Shown here: in pieces, positions 1 through 8,982 of the stretch | How the letters are laid out: each line of letters starts with the position of its first letter | Numbering within the stretch: position 1 is the stretch's first letter | NCBI GenBank assembly: GCA_028824685.1 | Contig: JAPPCZ010000110.1 | Span: 20,405-84,404, forward strand | Length of the DNA stretch: 64,000 nt | DNA from: Candidatus Poribacteria bacterium | Lineage (GTDB): Bacteria > Poribacteria > WGA-4E > WGA-3G | Direction of reading: 5' to 3' | Position numbers and translations under genes: made by a program | The notes under the pieces: generated by a model | Seen by the model: the letters and a program-made list of their open reading frames with translations, nothing else | The model's database searches: none | Told to the model about the DNA's origin: nothing

Positions 1-337
1 CCTCTGTAAGACCTAAAGCCAATAGTGTTATTGCTGTGCCAATTACAACCTGATCTCCACGCAGTTTTATCGCAAAAAAGGCGAATATCGCAGCGGTAAC
101 TAATCCGCTCAATCCTGCTAATAAAAGGCCATTCCACGGGGCGAGGAATGGTAGTTCAGCAGTATAAAAAGAACCCATCATCCCGAAAAGCGCACCGATG
201 AGCATCATGCCTTCAATGCCGATGTTTATCACACCAGCACGTTGTGAAACCACTTCTCCTAATGCAGCAAGTAATAGTGGAGTTGCTCCACGGATTGTAG
301 CTGCAAGGATTTGTTCAAGTATTGCTATAATATCCAT
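1..337 (-). CDS. ABC transporter permease, nucleoside/sugar type (partial, runs off left edge)
   Basis: The first about 112 residues of an inner-membrane permease are present; the rest lies beyond the window. The start (ATG at 335-337) is 50 bases downstream of the preceding permease's stop. The N-terminus contains SQRAGVINIGIEGMMLIGA, the conserved segment of BPD_transp_2 permeases of nucleoside (YufQ/NupC-like) importers. At least three hydrophobic segments are visible. With the adjoining permease and ATPase it forms the usual ATPase-permease-permease set of the BmpA-dependent nucleoside or lipoprotein-linked sugar uptake family. The substrate-binding lipoprotein is not in the window, so substrate is unknown. 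Family call is firm; nucleoside specificity is inference. Confidence 0.85.
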   Translation of the reverse strand, partial: MDIIAILEQILAATIRGATPLLLAALGEVVSQRAGVINIGIEGMMLIGALFGMMGSFYTAELPFLAPWNGLLLAGLSGLVTAAIFAFFAIKLRGDQVVIGTAITLLALGLTE

Positions 338-387
338 TTCTTTTCAAACCTATGATTGCATAAATTGAGTAAGGTCAATAATATATA

Positions 388-1491
388 TTACAATGTCCGT
401 TTACGAAAGAATTTTATAGCACTTGATCCAATGACGAAAAGGAGGATTATTGCTTGCATCATCAACGTCACTTGTCTGGATATGCCAACCTCCGCTTCCA
501 TAGCAAACGAACCTTTTGCAAGTGCTCCAAACAACAGTGCTGTCGCAACCGTCACCAACGGATGTAACCTCGCTAACAATGCGACAGCAATCGCAGTGTA
601 TCCATAATCAGGGGAAAAGTTTTCAGTAAGTCGATGAGGGACGAGTGCCATGATTTCTATTGCTCCACCAAGTCCTGCGAGTGCACCACTTATAAAAAAA
701 ACGCGTAGGGTGTTGTGTGCAACAGAAATTCCAGCTGCTTCCGCTGCCGCTGCTCCCTCACCTACTGCACGAAGTTGATATCCAAAAGTTGTACGAAACA
801 GGACATAGGTAAGGATAATAGCTAATAAGATAGCAATACCGATACCAGGGTGAAGCCGATGTGTCTCAAAAATACGAGGTAGAAATACCCATTCAACTAT
901 CGGGTCGCTCTGTGGTCCTGTTTTTGATGTCTCTTGTAGTGGTCCTCCATCAACCATTAAACTTACGAGGTGAATCGCAACGTAGTTCAACATTATCGTG
1001 CTAATAACCTCGTTAACACCACGTGTTACTTTGAGAATTGCTGGAATAATGCCCCATATACCACCTACGAAAGCTGCAAGGGTGAGACAGAGCGGTACTG
1101 CTATCCAAGGTATATGAGGAAGTAGTGTGGCGATCTTTGTACCGAACCATGTTGCTGCCAAAGCACCTACCAGAAACTGCCCCTCAGCCCCGATATTCCA
1201 TATCCCACACTTAAACGCAATAGCAACGGAAAGCCCTGTCATAAGAAAAGGGGTGCTTTTTACCAACGTTTCACCTATGCCCCGTGGAGAACCGAATGTC
1301 ACATCAAGAGCTGCACCGTAAGCAGTTATCGGATTATAGCCAAACAAAAATATGATAATGCCATTTGTGATGAAGGCAGCCGCTAAAATCACAATTGGTG
1401 ACAATATCCATTGAAAAAAAAACATATTTTTTTTCAATGTGCTGAAACAAACAGATTTTACCCTTTGATACAAGGCAGAAAATTTATCCAT
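388..1491 (-). CDS. ABC transporter permease, nucleoside/sugar type
   Basis: 367-residue polytopic inner-membrane protein of the BPD_transp_2 family (YufP/NupB-like). The motif FKCGIWNIGAEGQFLVGALA near residues 110-130 is the family signature and matches the equivalent segment in the second permease. A long N-terminal cytoplasmic/TM lead (residues 1-50) is typical of the larger permease of the pair. The start ATG overlaps the end of the ATPase gene by 8 bases, with GGGAGA upstream, which argues for translational coupling. It forms a heterodimeric channel with the next permease, powered by the ATPase. Substrate is not determinable here. Confidence 0.9.
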   Translation of the reverse strand: MDKFSALYQRVKSVCFSTLKKNMFFFQWILSPIVILAAAFITNGIIIFLFGYNPITAYGAALDVTFGSPRGIGETLVKSTPFLMTGLSVAIAFKCGIWNIGAEGQFLVGALAATWFGTKIATLLPHIPWIAVPLCLTLAAFVGGIWGIIPAILKVTRGVNEVISTIMLNYVAIHLVSLMVDGGPLQETSKTGPQSDPIVEWVFLPRIFETHRLHPGIGIAILLAIILTYVLFRTTFGYQLRAVGEGAAAAEAAGISVAHNTLRVFFISGALAGLGGAIEIMALVPHRLTENFSPDYGYTAIAVALLARLHPLVTVATALLFGALAKGSFAMEAEVGISRQVTLMMQAIILLFVIGSSAIKFFRKRTL

Positions 1492-3079
1492 CCGTTTCTG
1501 TCTCCCCTGTCATCAATAATCCCAATGTTTCAATGTTCTCACGGTGTGCAGTGGCTTCAATTAGTGTTCCTCTTGACATTACATAGAGTCTATCACTCAT
1601 CTGTAAAACTTCGTCCAATTCCGTTGATATCAATAGGACAGATTTTTTTCTGTCGCGCTGCGCGAGCAAATTTTTATGGACAAATTGTGCAGCACTGATA
1701 TCTAATCCACGAGTAGGGTTAACAGCAACAAGGAGTTCAGGTTGTGGTGATATTTCTCTGGCAAGGACAATTTTCTGTTGATTTCCTCCTGACAGTGCTG
1801 AAGCAGAAATTTTAACAAAGGGCGGACGGATGTCGTAAGTATCAATAAGCTGCATCGCTGCTTTATTTTTCACACTCTGCTTTATTATTCCGTGTTTTGC
1901 CAAGTGTTCAAAATGCGTTATGTTCAACATCAGATTTTCCGCTACAGAAAATGAGGTGATTATGCCCATTGTACGTCTATCTTCAGGGATATAACCGACA
2001 CCACACCGGCGTATATTCTTTGTACCGGACGGTTGCATGCCTAAAATCTCTACCGTGCCAAACTTGGATGGACGTAACCCCATAATTGCTTCTGCCAATT
2101 CACGTTGACCATTCCCATCCACCCCAGCAATTCCGACAATTTCACCACGAAATGTTTGCATAGAAACATCCTCAACTGCAATTTCATTTCGACTCCCCAG
2201 GACTGTCAGTCCGGAAATATTAAGCACAATGTCTGTTGTCGCTCTGTTTTCTTTTCGTTCTATTTCTGAGAGTTCGTCACCGAGCATCTCTCTGGCAAGT
2301 CCACGATCAGAGAGTTCACCTGTCTTTCCGTGATATACTTTCTTGCCATGCCTCAAGACTGTAATTCTATCACTTATTTCTAAAACCTCTCTCATTTTGT
2401 GGCTAATAAAGGTGATTGCGCGATTATCATCTTGGAGTGCGCGTAAAATTGTAAAAAAACCAGTAACTTCTTGTGGACTAAGAACTGCTGTCGGTTCATC
2501 AAGAATTAGAATGCGCGCATCCACTGCAAGTGCTTTTAGGATTTCAACTCGCTGTTTTAATCCCACTGAGAGATTGCGCACAAGAGCACTTGGATCAACA
2601 GCCAGGCCAAACCCTTGTGAAAGCGCTTCGGTGAGTTGGATCGCATCATCTTTTATATAACGAAATTTATTGAGTTTTATAGGGGACCCGTTATCCTTGG
2701 ACGCGGATTCCAGGTCAGATTCCACAGAGTCTGTTGAACCATCTCTTGAACTGAATTGTGCAACAGTGAGTGCTATATTTTCAGCGACAGTAAGATTCTC
2801 GATTAGCATAAAATGCTGATGCACCATGCCGATACCGTTGGCAATCGCATCGCGCGGGGATTTGAATATTTTAGGTTTGCCAGAAATATGGATACTCCCA
2901 TCTGATGGTTGGTACAGTCCATAGATGAGATTCATAAGGGTGGATTTTCCTGCACCGTTCTCCCCTAAAATCGCGTGGATTTCACCGGCTTGTAGTTCAA
3001 AATTAACATTGTTAACAGCGACAAGGTCACCGAATGTCTTCGTGACATTCTGAAGTTCAAGGATGTTATCTGTTTCCAT
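1484..3079 (-). CDS. ABC transporter ATP-binding protein, tandem nucleotide-binding domains (YufO/RbsA-like)
   Basis: 531 residues with two ABC domains. Domain 1 has Walker A GENGAGKST (about residues 40-48), signature LSVGLKQR and Walker B ILILDEPT. Domain 2 has the degenerate Walker A (GVDGNGQRE) and intact LSGGNQQK signature typical of sugar/nucleoside importers. A low-complexity, serine/aspartate-rich insertion of about 30 residues sits after AENIALTVAQF, between Walker A and the signature, and is absent from the second such ATPase at 19009-20562. The start ATG directly abuts the stop of the upstream DUF6807-like gene (TAGATG), so those two are translationally coupled. It energises the two permeases downstream. 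Confidence 0.92.
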   Translation of the reverse strand: METDNILELQNVTKTFGDLVAVNNVNFELQAGEIHAILGENGAGKSTLMNLIYGLYQPSDGSIHISGKPKIFKSPRDAIANGIGMVHQHFMLIENLTVAENIALTVAQFSSRDGSTDSVESDLESASKDNGSPIKLNKFRYIKDDAIQLTEALSQGFGLAVDPSALVRNLSVGLKQRVEILKALAVDARILILDEPTAVLSPQEVTGFFTILRALQDDNRAITFISHKMREVLEISDRITVLRHGKKVYHGKTGELSDRGLAREMLGDELSEIERKENRATTDIVLNISGLTVLGSRNEIAVEDVSMQTFRGEIVGIAGVDGNGQRELAEAIMGLRPSKFGTVEILGMQPSGTKNIRRCGVGYIPEDRRTMGIITSFSVAENLMLNITHFEHLAKHGIIKQSVKNKAAMQLIDTYDIRPPFVKISASALSGGNQQKIVLAREISPQPELLVAVNPTRGLDISAAQFVHKNLLAQRDRKKSVLLISTELDEVLQMSDRLYVMSRGTLIEATAHRENIETLGLLMTGETETDG

Positions 3080-3931
3080 CTACACCATACACCACTTCTC
3101 AGCTCTGGCAGCTGTCAATTCTCCATCATAAGCAACAAACCGAAGGGCAATCTTCCAAGTCCCATTTGCGGGTGTTGAAACTGGACCAGTCTGTGTGGGG
3201 TTATAGAGTGCCATACCGTAATCCCGAATGAACCATGGACCGCGAATGCCTTCTTCAAGAATTGTCATAAAGACTCCAAAATGACCATGCCCAGGCAGTT
3301 GATTTTGGTATGCCACAAAGTCCGATGTGTTTTCGTCTATGACCTCGACTTTTCCTCTGCGGTTGTTGTCGCCAATGACAACGCCTCCCATGACAGGCAA
3401 AAGTCTCGGTTCAACACGCATGCCGATGCTTCCATACTTGGTTTGTGGGTATTCAACGGTACCATAGTTAGCAATCTTTTCACTGGTCATTTCGCATACA
3501 GTGCCATCAGCAAGTGAATATAGGTTAACAGTCCGAATTTCATCGATTAAAGGTTCTTCGTTGGCATCTCGCCAGATAATCTTCTGAACAAATTGAACGC
3601 CATTTGCATGTGGTGTTACTTCAATTTCTTTCTCTGTTTCCATACGCCCTAAATTTTCAAAGAGTCTGTCTGTAAAGGAACGGCGTGGCGGTGCTCCCCA
3701 GAACCATGCTTCTCGTTCACCAACTTTTACAGGCGCTTGTCCTACAAAGATGCCGTTGTGAAATGGATGGTCAAAAGCAAATTCCTGAATTACAGTGTGT
3801 CCAGCAGGTGTATAGAACGGAAAGACAAAAGGACGGTAAAAATTCGCACCGACACCCCCTAAACAACGTCCCGTATCGGTGTCAACAACTAAATGTGTTC
3901 TCGCGTTAACTATTACTTCGTAATTACTCAT
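3080..3931 (-). CDS. PmoA/DUF6807-family protein
   Basis: 283 residues with no signal peptide, predicted cytoplasmic beta-rich protein. The motifs HPFHNGIFVG (about residues 75-85), EAWFWG and FIRDYGMALYNPT near the C-terminus match the pattern of the DUF6807 ('methane oxygenase PmoA') family: conserved His/Trp after the first third, then xxRDYGxxxxNP. Despite the database label the family has no shown methane oxidation role; it is often found with sugar-utilisation genes. Here it is the first gene of the ABC transporter operon, and its stop codon touches the ATPase start. A role in handling the imported substrate is inference from context. Confidence 0.7.
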   Translation of the reverse strand: MSNYEVIVNARTHLVVDTDTGRCLGGVGANFYRPFVFPFYTPAGHTVIQEFAFDHPFHNGIFVGQAPVKVGEREAWFWGAPPRRSFTDRLFENLGRMETEKEIEVTPHANGVQFVQKIIWRDANEEPLIDEIRTVNLYSLADGTVCEMTSEKIANYGTVEYPQTKYGSIGMRVEPRLLPVMGGVVIGDNNRRGKVEVIDENTSDFVAYQNQLPGHGHFGVFMTILEEGIRGPWFIRDYGMALYNPTQTGPVSTPANGTWKIALRFVAYDGELTAARAEKWCMV

Positions 3932-4026
3932 TTTTTACCAAATTTTGATCAATATGTTTTCTTAATATTCTGAGGTCAGCGTACTTTTTCAAAGTACACC
4001 TATAAGCAAGTGACTACATTTCTTAC

Positions 4027-4217
4027 CAGGGTTATTTAGTTTTAAGAATTATCAGTTAATGAGTGTTACTGGTTGTTTATTTCGTAGGTCGGGTAGAGCG
4101 AAGCGACACCCGACAGAAAAGGGGCGTGTCGGGTGTCGCTTCGCTCTACCCGACCTACAGATGGTTATATTGAAATGTGAAAAATATAGCCGAAAAACCG
4201 AAAACTAAATAACCCTG
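4027..4217. mobile_element. MITE-like element, family A copy 1, with perfect 9-bp target duplication
   Basis: A 191-bp non-coding element. The ends are a perfect 17-bp inverted repeat (CAGGGTTATTTAGTTTT at 4027-4043; its complement at 4201-4217). ATTTCTTAC is directly repeated immediately outside (4018-4026 and 4218-4226), a perfect 9-bp target site duplication. The interior holds two facing REP-like hairpins (4084-4158), each beginning GTAGGTCGGGT. It has no ORF, so it would need a transposase in trans. It sits between the divergent genes 3931 (minus) and 4442 (plus). Confidence 0.9.
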
Positions 4218-4320
4218 ATTTCTTACACTTCACCTCATATAGTTTTTCATCAGATTCTTGTTGATTAAGTATATGTTATCAGTCCAGAGATGTCAACATC
4301 AATTTGATACTGATTTTACA

Positions 4321-4350
4321 TTGACATTGCAAGAAAGAATCTGTTAATAT
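4321..4350 (+). promoter_or_regulatory. Sigma-70-type promoter upstream of the barrel gene at 4442
   Basis: TTGACA (4321-4326), an 18-base spacer and TAATAT (4345-4350). About 90 bases separate it from the ATG at 4442. Matches the vegetative consensus closely; activity is inferred. Confidence 0.6.
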
Positions 4351-4441
4351 TTACATGGGAAGGGACAAATGAATTTGACGGAACAAACGACCAATAAACA
4401 TCAACTAACAATACAAAACACATTTCCTGAGGTAAACAAGT

Positions 4442-5497
4442 ATGAAAAACCTCCTTTCGGTAATTTTAGCCATCCAATTCATTTTTATCTCTCTCGGTTT
4501 TGCCCAAGAGAGCTGAGGGGCGTGAAGCAACCCCACAATCCCGCAAGGTGGGGGTAGTGAAGTTAGTTTAACTTCAGAGCAAAAGAAATTTCAAATCTCC
4601 TTTGGCACGCGAACATTTAATGCACAAGGCGGACACGACGAGGTTAAAGGATTATCTTCAGTAGGTAGTCTCCCTGAAGTTGTGGCTGCGCACAAACATG
4701 AAGTTGAGATGAACGTTGTGCGGTTTGATGTCGGTCTAAAATATCAGCTTAACAAGCATTTGCGACTGGAAACAGTGGTGCCTTATGAGATAAAAGATCA
4801 AGATGCTAACGTCGGCGGACTTGAGAACATTGATGATCCTGAGGTGAGAAGGAAGATTTTACTCTATCAAGAAATTCATCACCGTGACGAAACCTATCAA
4901 GGTGTATCAGATATGGATCTTTTGATAGCGTATAACAAGCATGGTATTTTTTGGAAGAATGATATGCTGACTTCGAAAATTGGCACGACAATTCCACTCG
5001 GCAAAACCGAAGAGGATCCATGGATCCTCGGAGATATGGGGATGGAACATCTTCATATTCAATTCGGTACTGGCACATTTAATCCTATTGCAGACCTGCG
5101 TTATAGTTTTCCTGTGTATGGTGGATTGAGGGCAAACGTGAGTGTTAGGGGTAAGTACCCGTTCTATGAAAACAGCAAAACCTATCGCGGTTCGCGGGAT
5201 GTCACCTATACTGGTGGGTTGAATTATCGTTTCACCGATTGGCTTTCGCTGCAGACAAGTTATCTCGGGCTTTATCAATCTTATGCACATTGGGATGGTG
5301 AGATTGATATTAATACAGGATTGCGTTTTAGCGTGGCATCTTTAGGCGCATCTATTGCGACTCCCTACAACGTTCCGTTGACCATTACATTGATGTTGCC
5401 AATACAGCAGGAAACGCTTTATGATGATTCAGCTTCCGGGAATGATGCGTTTAAGTTGGGGACTTTGGTTTCTGTAACGGCGTTATATTCCTTTTAA
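4442..5497 (+). pseudogene. Outer-membrane beta-barrel protein, reading frame broken by two TGA codons after the signal peptide
   Basis: The frame opens with a clear signal peptide (MKNLLSVILAIQFIFISLGF, then AQES) preceded by GAGG. It then meets TGA at 4514-4516 and TGA at 4523-4525, both inside a GC-rich stretch (about 4512-4556) that looks inserted. The same frame then stays open from SNPTIPQGG to the stop at 5497, about 325 residues. The downstream part has alternating aromatic/polar strands and ends in LYSF, as expected of a BAM-inserted barrel. It resembles porin-like transporters of the phenol-degradation MetA type (a DMDLLIAYNK...TSKIGTTIPLG pattern), but assignment is loose. A GTG at 4682 could restart translation but would give a barrel without export signal. 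Most likely a pseudogene; a sequencing error is less likely because the stops sit in repeat-like DNA. Confidence 0.65.
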
Positions 5498-6709
5498 TCT
5501 CAGGTCCGAAATAGAATTTGACGCAAAAATTGTAAGGCGCAATTCGTCATCAAAAACTTCATAGACAGGTGGTTTTCCGCTCAATTCCTCGCTTTCGTTT
5601 AGAATGATACCTACACCTTCGCCTCTGCGTTCTAAAAAATGTCGGCGAACCACTTGTCTCCTCATTTCATCGTCCAGTGTGAGTTCTGAAAGTAATCGGG
5701 CGAGAAGTTCATTTCGCGTGGCTTGACTGTAACGTAAATTGTCCACTGTTACCGTATTTGCCAATGCCCCTGGCGAATAAAGTTCAAGCCGATCATCAAA
5801 CATAAATAGACGAATTTTAGAACTCGTTTTTGAATAATCCCTATGTACAACCGCGTTGACGATTGCCTCAAAAATGGCGCGCATGCTGTATTGTGGGATG
5901 TCTATCCTGCCAATGTCCTTTTTTGCTGCAACCGCGTTATATCTGCCAGTGAAATCCATTGCGTCTATGATCTGTTTGTCTAATGGTCCTCTAAAATCCT
6001 TGGAATCAAGTTGATCGTTTGCGTCCTTTTCTTTCCCTCTATACAAAACGGCTTGAATGTAACTGTTGTAAAGATAGTCATCGGGTTTTTCATGACACAT
6101 CAAGATACCTGCTACAGAGGCGCGGATTTCCTCGCCTTCCTTGACAAACAAACGTCTTTTCAGGAGTAGGTCTTCTATCTCATCTTCAGCGGCGCCTTCT
6201 GTGATGAATCGGCGATAGAGTGGTTCTCTTAATGTTTTCTGATTTGTGTTTGGGACGAACTGCTCATCAAAAGAGATAATACGTGCCTGGGATCGGGTTT
6301 GAAACAATCGAGCTAACTGTTCTGGAGACATCTCTCTTTTGCTACTGCCTTGACGAATGAAGTAACCGTTAGACGTTTTGTGAACAAATAGGCTTCTCGG
6401 CACTTCAATCTTTAACAGATTTTTATCGTCAATCCGTAACTTTTCTGTCAAAATTAGAACAATAGGATCAATGCTGTCTTGGCAGATTTCAATTACTGTT
6501 TTTTCTGCTTTATTGAGTTCCTGTCGATCTAAACCGACAATTTCGCTACCGTTGTCAACACCAATGAGTATCACGCCGCCTTTCGCATTGGCAAACGCAG
6601 CAATTTCGTCAGCCAGGTTGCTTCTGCGTGGCATTTCTCTTTTGGATTCTATCGTTGCGTCTTCGCCAAGATGTATTTTTTCTGTGAGTTGGGGTAGGCT
6701 GTCATACAT
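5483..6709 (-). CDS. AlbA_2 (Schlafen-like) domain protein with HATPase-like C-terminal domain
   Basis: 408 residues. The N-terminal AlbA_2 domain (about residues 10-130) shows ESKREMPRRSNLADEIAAF, then ANAKGGVILIGVDN, the motif of the so-called divergent AAA-4/Schlafen fold. The middle-to-C-terminal part has FEAIVNAVVHRDYS and RLELYSPG, the N-box/G-box of HATPase_c_4 domains linked to this family. Members are putative transcription regulators or nucleic-acid-binding ATPases; some occur in defence loci, but no defence partner is adjacent here. Its 3' end overlaps the convergent barrel frame by 15 bases. Confidence 0.8.
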   Translation of the reverse strand: MYDSLPQLTEKIHLGEDATIESKREMPRRSNLADEIAAFANAKGGVILIGVDNGSEIVGLDRQELNKAEKTVIEICQDSIDPIVLILTEKLRIDDKNLLKIEVPRSLFVHKTSNGYFIRQGSSKREMSPEQLARLFQTRSQARIISFDEQFVPNTNQKTLREPLYRRFITEGAAEDEIEDLLLKRRLFVKEGEEIRASVAGILMCHEKPDDYLYNSYIQAVLYRGKEKDANDQLDSKDFRGPLDKQIIDAMDFTGRYNAVAAKKDIGRIDIPQYSMRAIFEAIVNAVVHRDYSKTSSKIRLFMFDDRLELYSPGALANTVTVDNLRYSQATRNELLARLLSELTLDDEMRRQVVRRHFLERRGEGVGIILNESEELSGKPPVYEVFDDELRLTIFASNSISDLRLKGI

Positions 6710-6798
6710 TGTTATTTTACCAATGATAGCCGTTTAGTTTTATAAGAATCTTTAATAAATGTTGGGACAACTTTTCTTTATACCCAGAAGTAGGTGTT

Positions 6799-7050
6799 TT
6801 AGAGTTTCTCCTTCAATCTAAGAATAAAATATAAACCTGCAATGATGAAGGCTGTACCTGTAATTATATAACTAAAGCCTTCAATTTCATTAGAATAGTT
6901 CATAACAGTACTTTGCCTACCATCTATCCACTCTTCTATCGGCTGTTCTTCGTATGTGTCAATTCCTAAAATGATGAATCTAATCCCAGCAATTATTAGA
7001 ATTACCATTAGAATAATCATCACATTTTTGAATGTAAAAGACTTTCGCAT
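6799..7050 (-). CDS. Small membrane protein of unknown function
   Basis: 83 residues from the ATG at 7048-7050, with AGGAG about 10 bases upstream (an in-frame TTG two codons earlier is the alternative). Two hydrophobic segments: VMIILMVILIIAGIRFIIL near the N-terminus and FSYIITGTAFIIAGLYFIL near the C-terminus. Between them lies a short acidic loop (TYEEQPIEEWIDGRQS). The layout predicts a two-TM hairpin in the inner membrane. No recognised family. It may be a real gene because of the ribosome site and transmembrane layout, but coding evidence is limited by length. Confidence 0.55.
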   Translation of the reverse strand: MRKSFTFKNVMIILMVILIIAGIRFIILGIDTYEEQPIEEWIDGRQSTVMNYSNEIEGFSYIITGTAFIIAGLYFILRLKEKL

Positions 7051-7242
7051 TAACAAATACTCCTAACAAATTAGACATTCATCTTGAACTTACATGGTTT
7101 CCCTTATTGCATATCTTCATTCAGCTATTACAAAAGCTGCAAACCTAAAGAAGTTAAGGCATATAATTTGACTAACAAAGGCGAATTATCAATCCTTATT
7201 TCTGCCTGCCTACTCAAAACCTGCGCCATCTCAACATCAACC

Positions 7243-8046
7243 TTAATGCAGTCCATGTTTCAATCTGCCCCATGTAGTTCCGAGTTTGTCTTGTAACTGA
7301 ACCGACAAACTACCACGATTTGGAATCCCTTCACCTGTAACAACGAAGTTGTCAAACAAGGCAGTATAACCCGCTATACCAAAACCGACACTTCCTATAG
7401 CAAGGTCCCCCTTAAGAAATACAAAATTATCTAAACGACATATCAAATTCAGTACTAACTTTTCATTAACCCATAATATTAAGAGGTCACCACTTACTTT
7501 CAATTTTAAGTGGCTCCATTCATTTGTCTTTAGAAATGGATGAGCATAAACAGCTTTACAGGGTAGATTTACGCCATCTCGCAAAACATTTTCAATGTTT
7601 TTTTGACCACCTCTTAGGCGGAACCACAACGGCAGCCCATCTAAATTTCCAGTTTCCAAGCTAAGAATAGTTCCTGTAACGATTGGTAAGGGAGCATCCC
7701 AAAATATATCTCCTATTGTAAAGACAATCGCTCTGGTCTGCGTAACACGGACTGCCAGCACAATATGTCCTTTTCCATGTCTTTTAAGAGGCATCACGTC
7801 CAGCTCAACTTCATAATTTATCCATTCTACATCTTTTAGCACGAGTAGCCGAATATTGTCATCTTGACTTTCGGCACGAATTTCCCCATTAAAGACTCTC
7901 CATTTGCCAGGCCGGGAATCCTTTACGTTAACTTCTTTCCAATTCATCAATTTACGGTCATCAAATGTATCAACGTATGTTCCTGCACTGACAGACAATA
8001 TAAATAAAAAGAGGATACATCCAACAATCAAAGTAGCAGATTTCAT
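7243..8046 (-). CDS. Secreted LamG/DUF1080-like lectin-fold protein with C-terminal TTWG motif
   Basis: 267 residues from the ATG at 8044-8046 (GGAGACGATA upstream). Signal peptide MKSATLIVGCILFLFILSVS, then AGTYVDTFDD. The rest is beta-rich with the pattern of concanavalin-like glycan-binding folds: DTFDDRKLMNWK at the front, WSHLKLKVSG in the middle and GFGIAGYTALFDNFVVTG near the end. The C-terminus is GTTWGRLKHGLH. The same TTWGxxK motif ends two other secreted proteins here (33892-34683, 34826-35584) and precedes the full sorting domain of 31919-33871. Likely an exported glycan-binding or wall-associated protein; ligand unknown. Confidence 0.7.
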   Translation of the reverse strand: MKSATLIVGCILFLFILSVSAGTYVDTFDDRKLMNWKEVNVKDSRPGKWRVFNGEIRAESQDDNIRLLVLKDVEWINYEVELDVMPLKRHGKGHIVLAVRVTQTRAIVFTIGDIFWDAPLPIVTGTILSLETGNLDGLPLWFRLRGGQKNIENVLRDGVNLPCKAVYAHPFLKTNEWSHLKLKVSGDLLILWVNEKLVLNLICRLDNFVFLKGDLAIGSVGFGIAGYTALFDNFVVTGEGIPNRGSLSVQLQDKLGTTWGRLKHGLH

Positions 8047-8140
8047 TATCGTCTCCATAATCCGATGCGGCACGTTTTGGATACCAAAACCTCAAGGCTT
8101 GAACAGGGACTGACAAGTATTTGTTATTCAAATGTGGGAC

Positions 8141-8821
8141 TTAATCCAGTGTTGCCGCCCATTCACTCAGCACCCTCGTCATCTCAACAAAGACGTCCTC
8201 ATCAGATTTACGCGACCGTTTTAGGGTTTTGAATCCGTGGTCAGCTGTATCCAAAAGATGTAAGGTGGCTTTGTCGCCAAGTTTCTCACAGACCGGTTCC
8301 AACAACTCAAGTTTTGCCAACTTATCGCGTGTGCCAGACAGGAATAGCATCGGAATTGTGACATCAGCAAGGTGTTCCGCGCGTTCAATGCCTTCTTTGC
8401 CAGAAGGATGCAGTGGAAAAGCAAAAAACACAAGACCTTTGACATGCTCAATCGGTTCCTTCGCAGCGGACATTGAGGACATGCGCCCGCTATAGGAGTG
8501 TCCACCGACCAGTATTGAACAATCGCTTGCGGCCTCGTGTGCAGCAGCCGCAGCTGATTTGACAGTTTGCAGTGCAACCGCCTCTGATTCTCTGCCGCCA
8601 CCGCCACGCTCCATGTAAGGGAACTGATAGCGGAACGTTGCGATGTTGATGTCTGCTAACCGTTCGGCGATGGTTTGGAGTGTTGAACTGTGCATATTTG
8701 TGCTTGCGCCATGTCCCAGCACTAAAAGCCATTTTGCGTTGTCTGGACGGATGAGAAGTGAGGATACCTCACCTTTTTCCGGTGTCGCGATGAATTTTGA
8801 TTCAATTGCTTCATAAGACAT
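8141..8821 (-). CDS. Alpha/beta hydrolase, dienelactone-hydrolase/KANL3-Tex30 type
   Basis: 226 residues from the ATG at 8819-8821, chosen over an ATG 39 bases upstream because GAGAGG lies 8 bases before it. The sequence has the oxyanion strand LLVLGHGAST, the nucleophile elbow GGHSYSG (Ser near residue 100), an acid-region GTRDK and the catalytic His in TADHGF near residue 205. This spacing is normal for the small alpha/beta hydrolases annotated as Tex30-like. Predicted cytoplasmic; substrate unknown. It lies 161 bases downstream of the HD-domain gene with a REP-like hairpin between, so it is probably a separate unit. Confidence 0.8.
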   Translation of the reverse strand: MSYEAIESKFIATPEKGEVSSLLIRPDNAKWLLVLGHGASTNMHSSTLQTIAERLADINIATFRYQFPYMERGGGGRESEAVALQTVKSAAAAAHEAASDCSILVGGHSYSGRMSSMSAAKEPIEHVKGLVFFAFPLHPSGKEGIERAEHLADVTIPMLFLSGTRDKLAKLELLEPVCEKLGDKATLHLLDTADHGFKTLKRSRKSDEDVFVEMTRVLSEWAATLD

Positions 8822-8869
8822 AGTTTTAACCTCTCGACTCTGTGAGCTTTGTAAATTCAATGATTGAAT

Positions 8870-8896
8870 GTCGCGACCTGGTGGTCGCTCCTACAG
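8870..8896 (-). repeat. REP-like GTAG hairpin
   Basis: Read on the minus strand: CTGTAG then GAGCGACC, a short loop and GGTCGCGAC. One of the dispersed palindromes with GTAG at the 5' foot. It stands alone in the 8822-8982 gap. Confidence 0.75.
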
Positions 8897-8982
8897 TAAG
8901 AGATCTTTGATAGAAGTCGTGCTGTCAAAGGACTAAAAGGCATTAGCATTTTGCTTTTATGGACAACATTAAGGTTTGAGTG

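Noticed and set aside
3080..3931. Methane monooxygenase subunit, from the family name PmoA
   Set aside because: The protein is soluble and unrelated to the membrane copper enzyme; the label is a historical misnomer for this family.
4514..4525. Programmed readthrough or TGA recoding at the two stops in the barrel gene
   Set aside because: Other genes here end normally with TGA, both codons sit in a repeat-like insert, and no downstream structure typical of selenocysteine insertion was evident.
4369..4557. A 62-codon plus-strand frame starting upstream of the barrel gene, with AAGGGACAA before its ATG
   Set aside because: It overlaps the much clearer signal peptide start at 4442 in another frame and has no domain or hydrophobic layout.
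5483..6709. Defence island marker (Schlafen/AlbA_2 gene)
   Set aside because: No restriction, retron, toxin or other defence genes flank it; the family is common as a solitary regulator.
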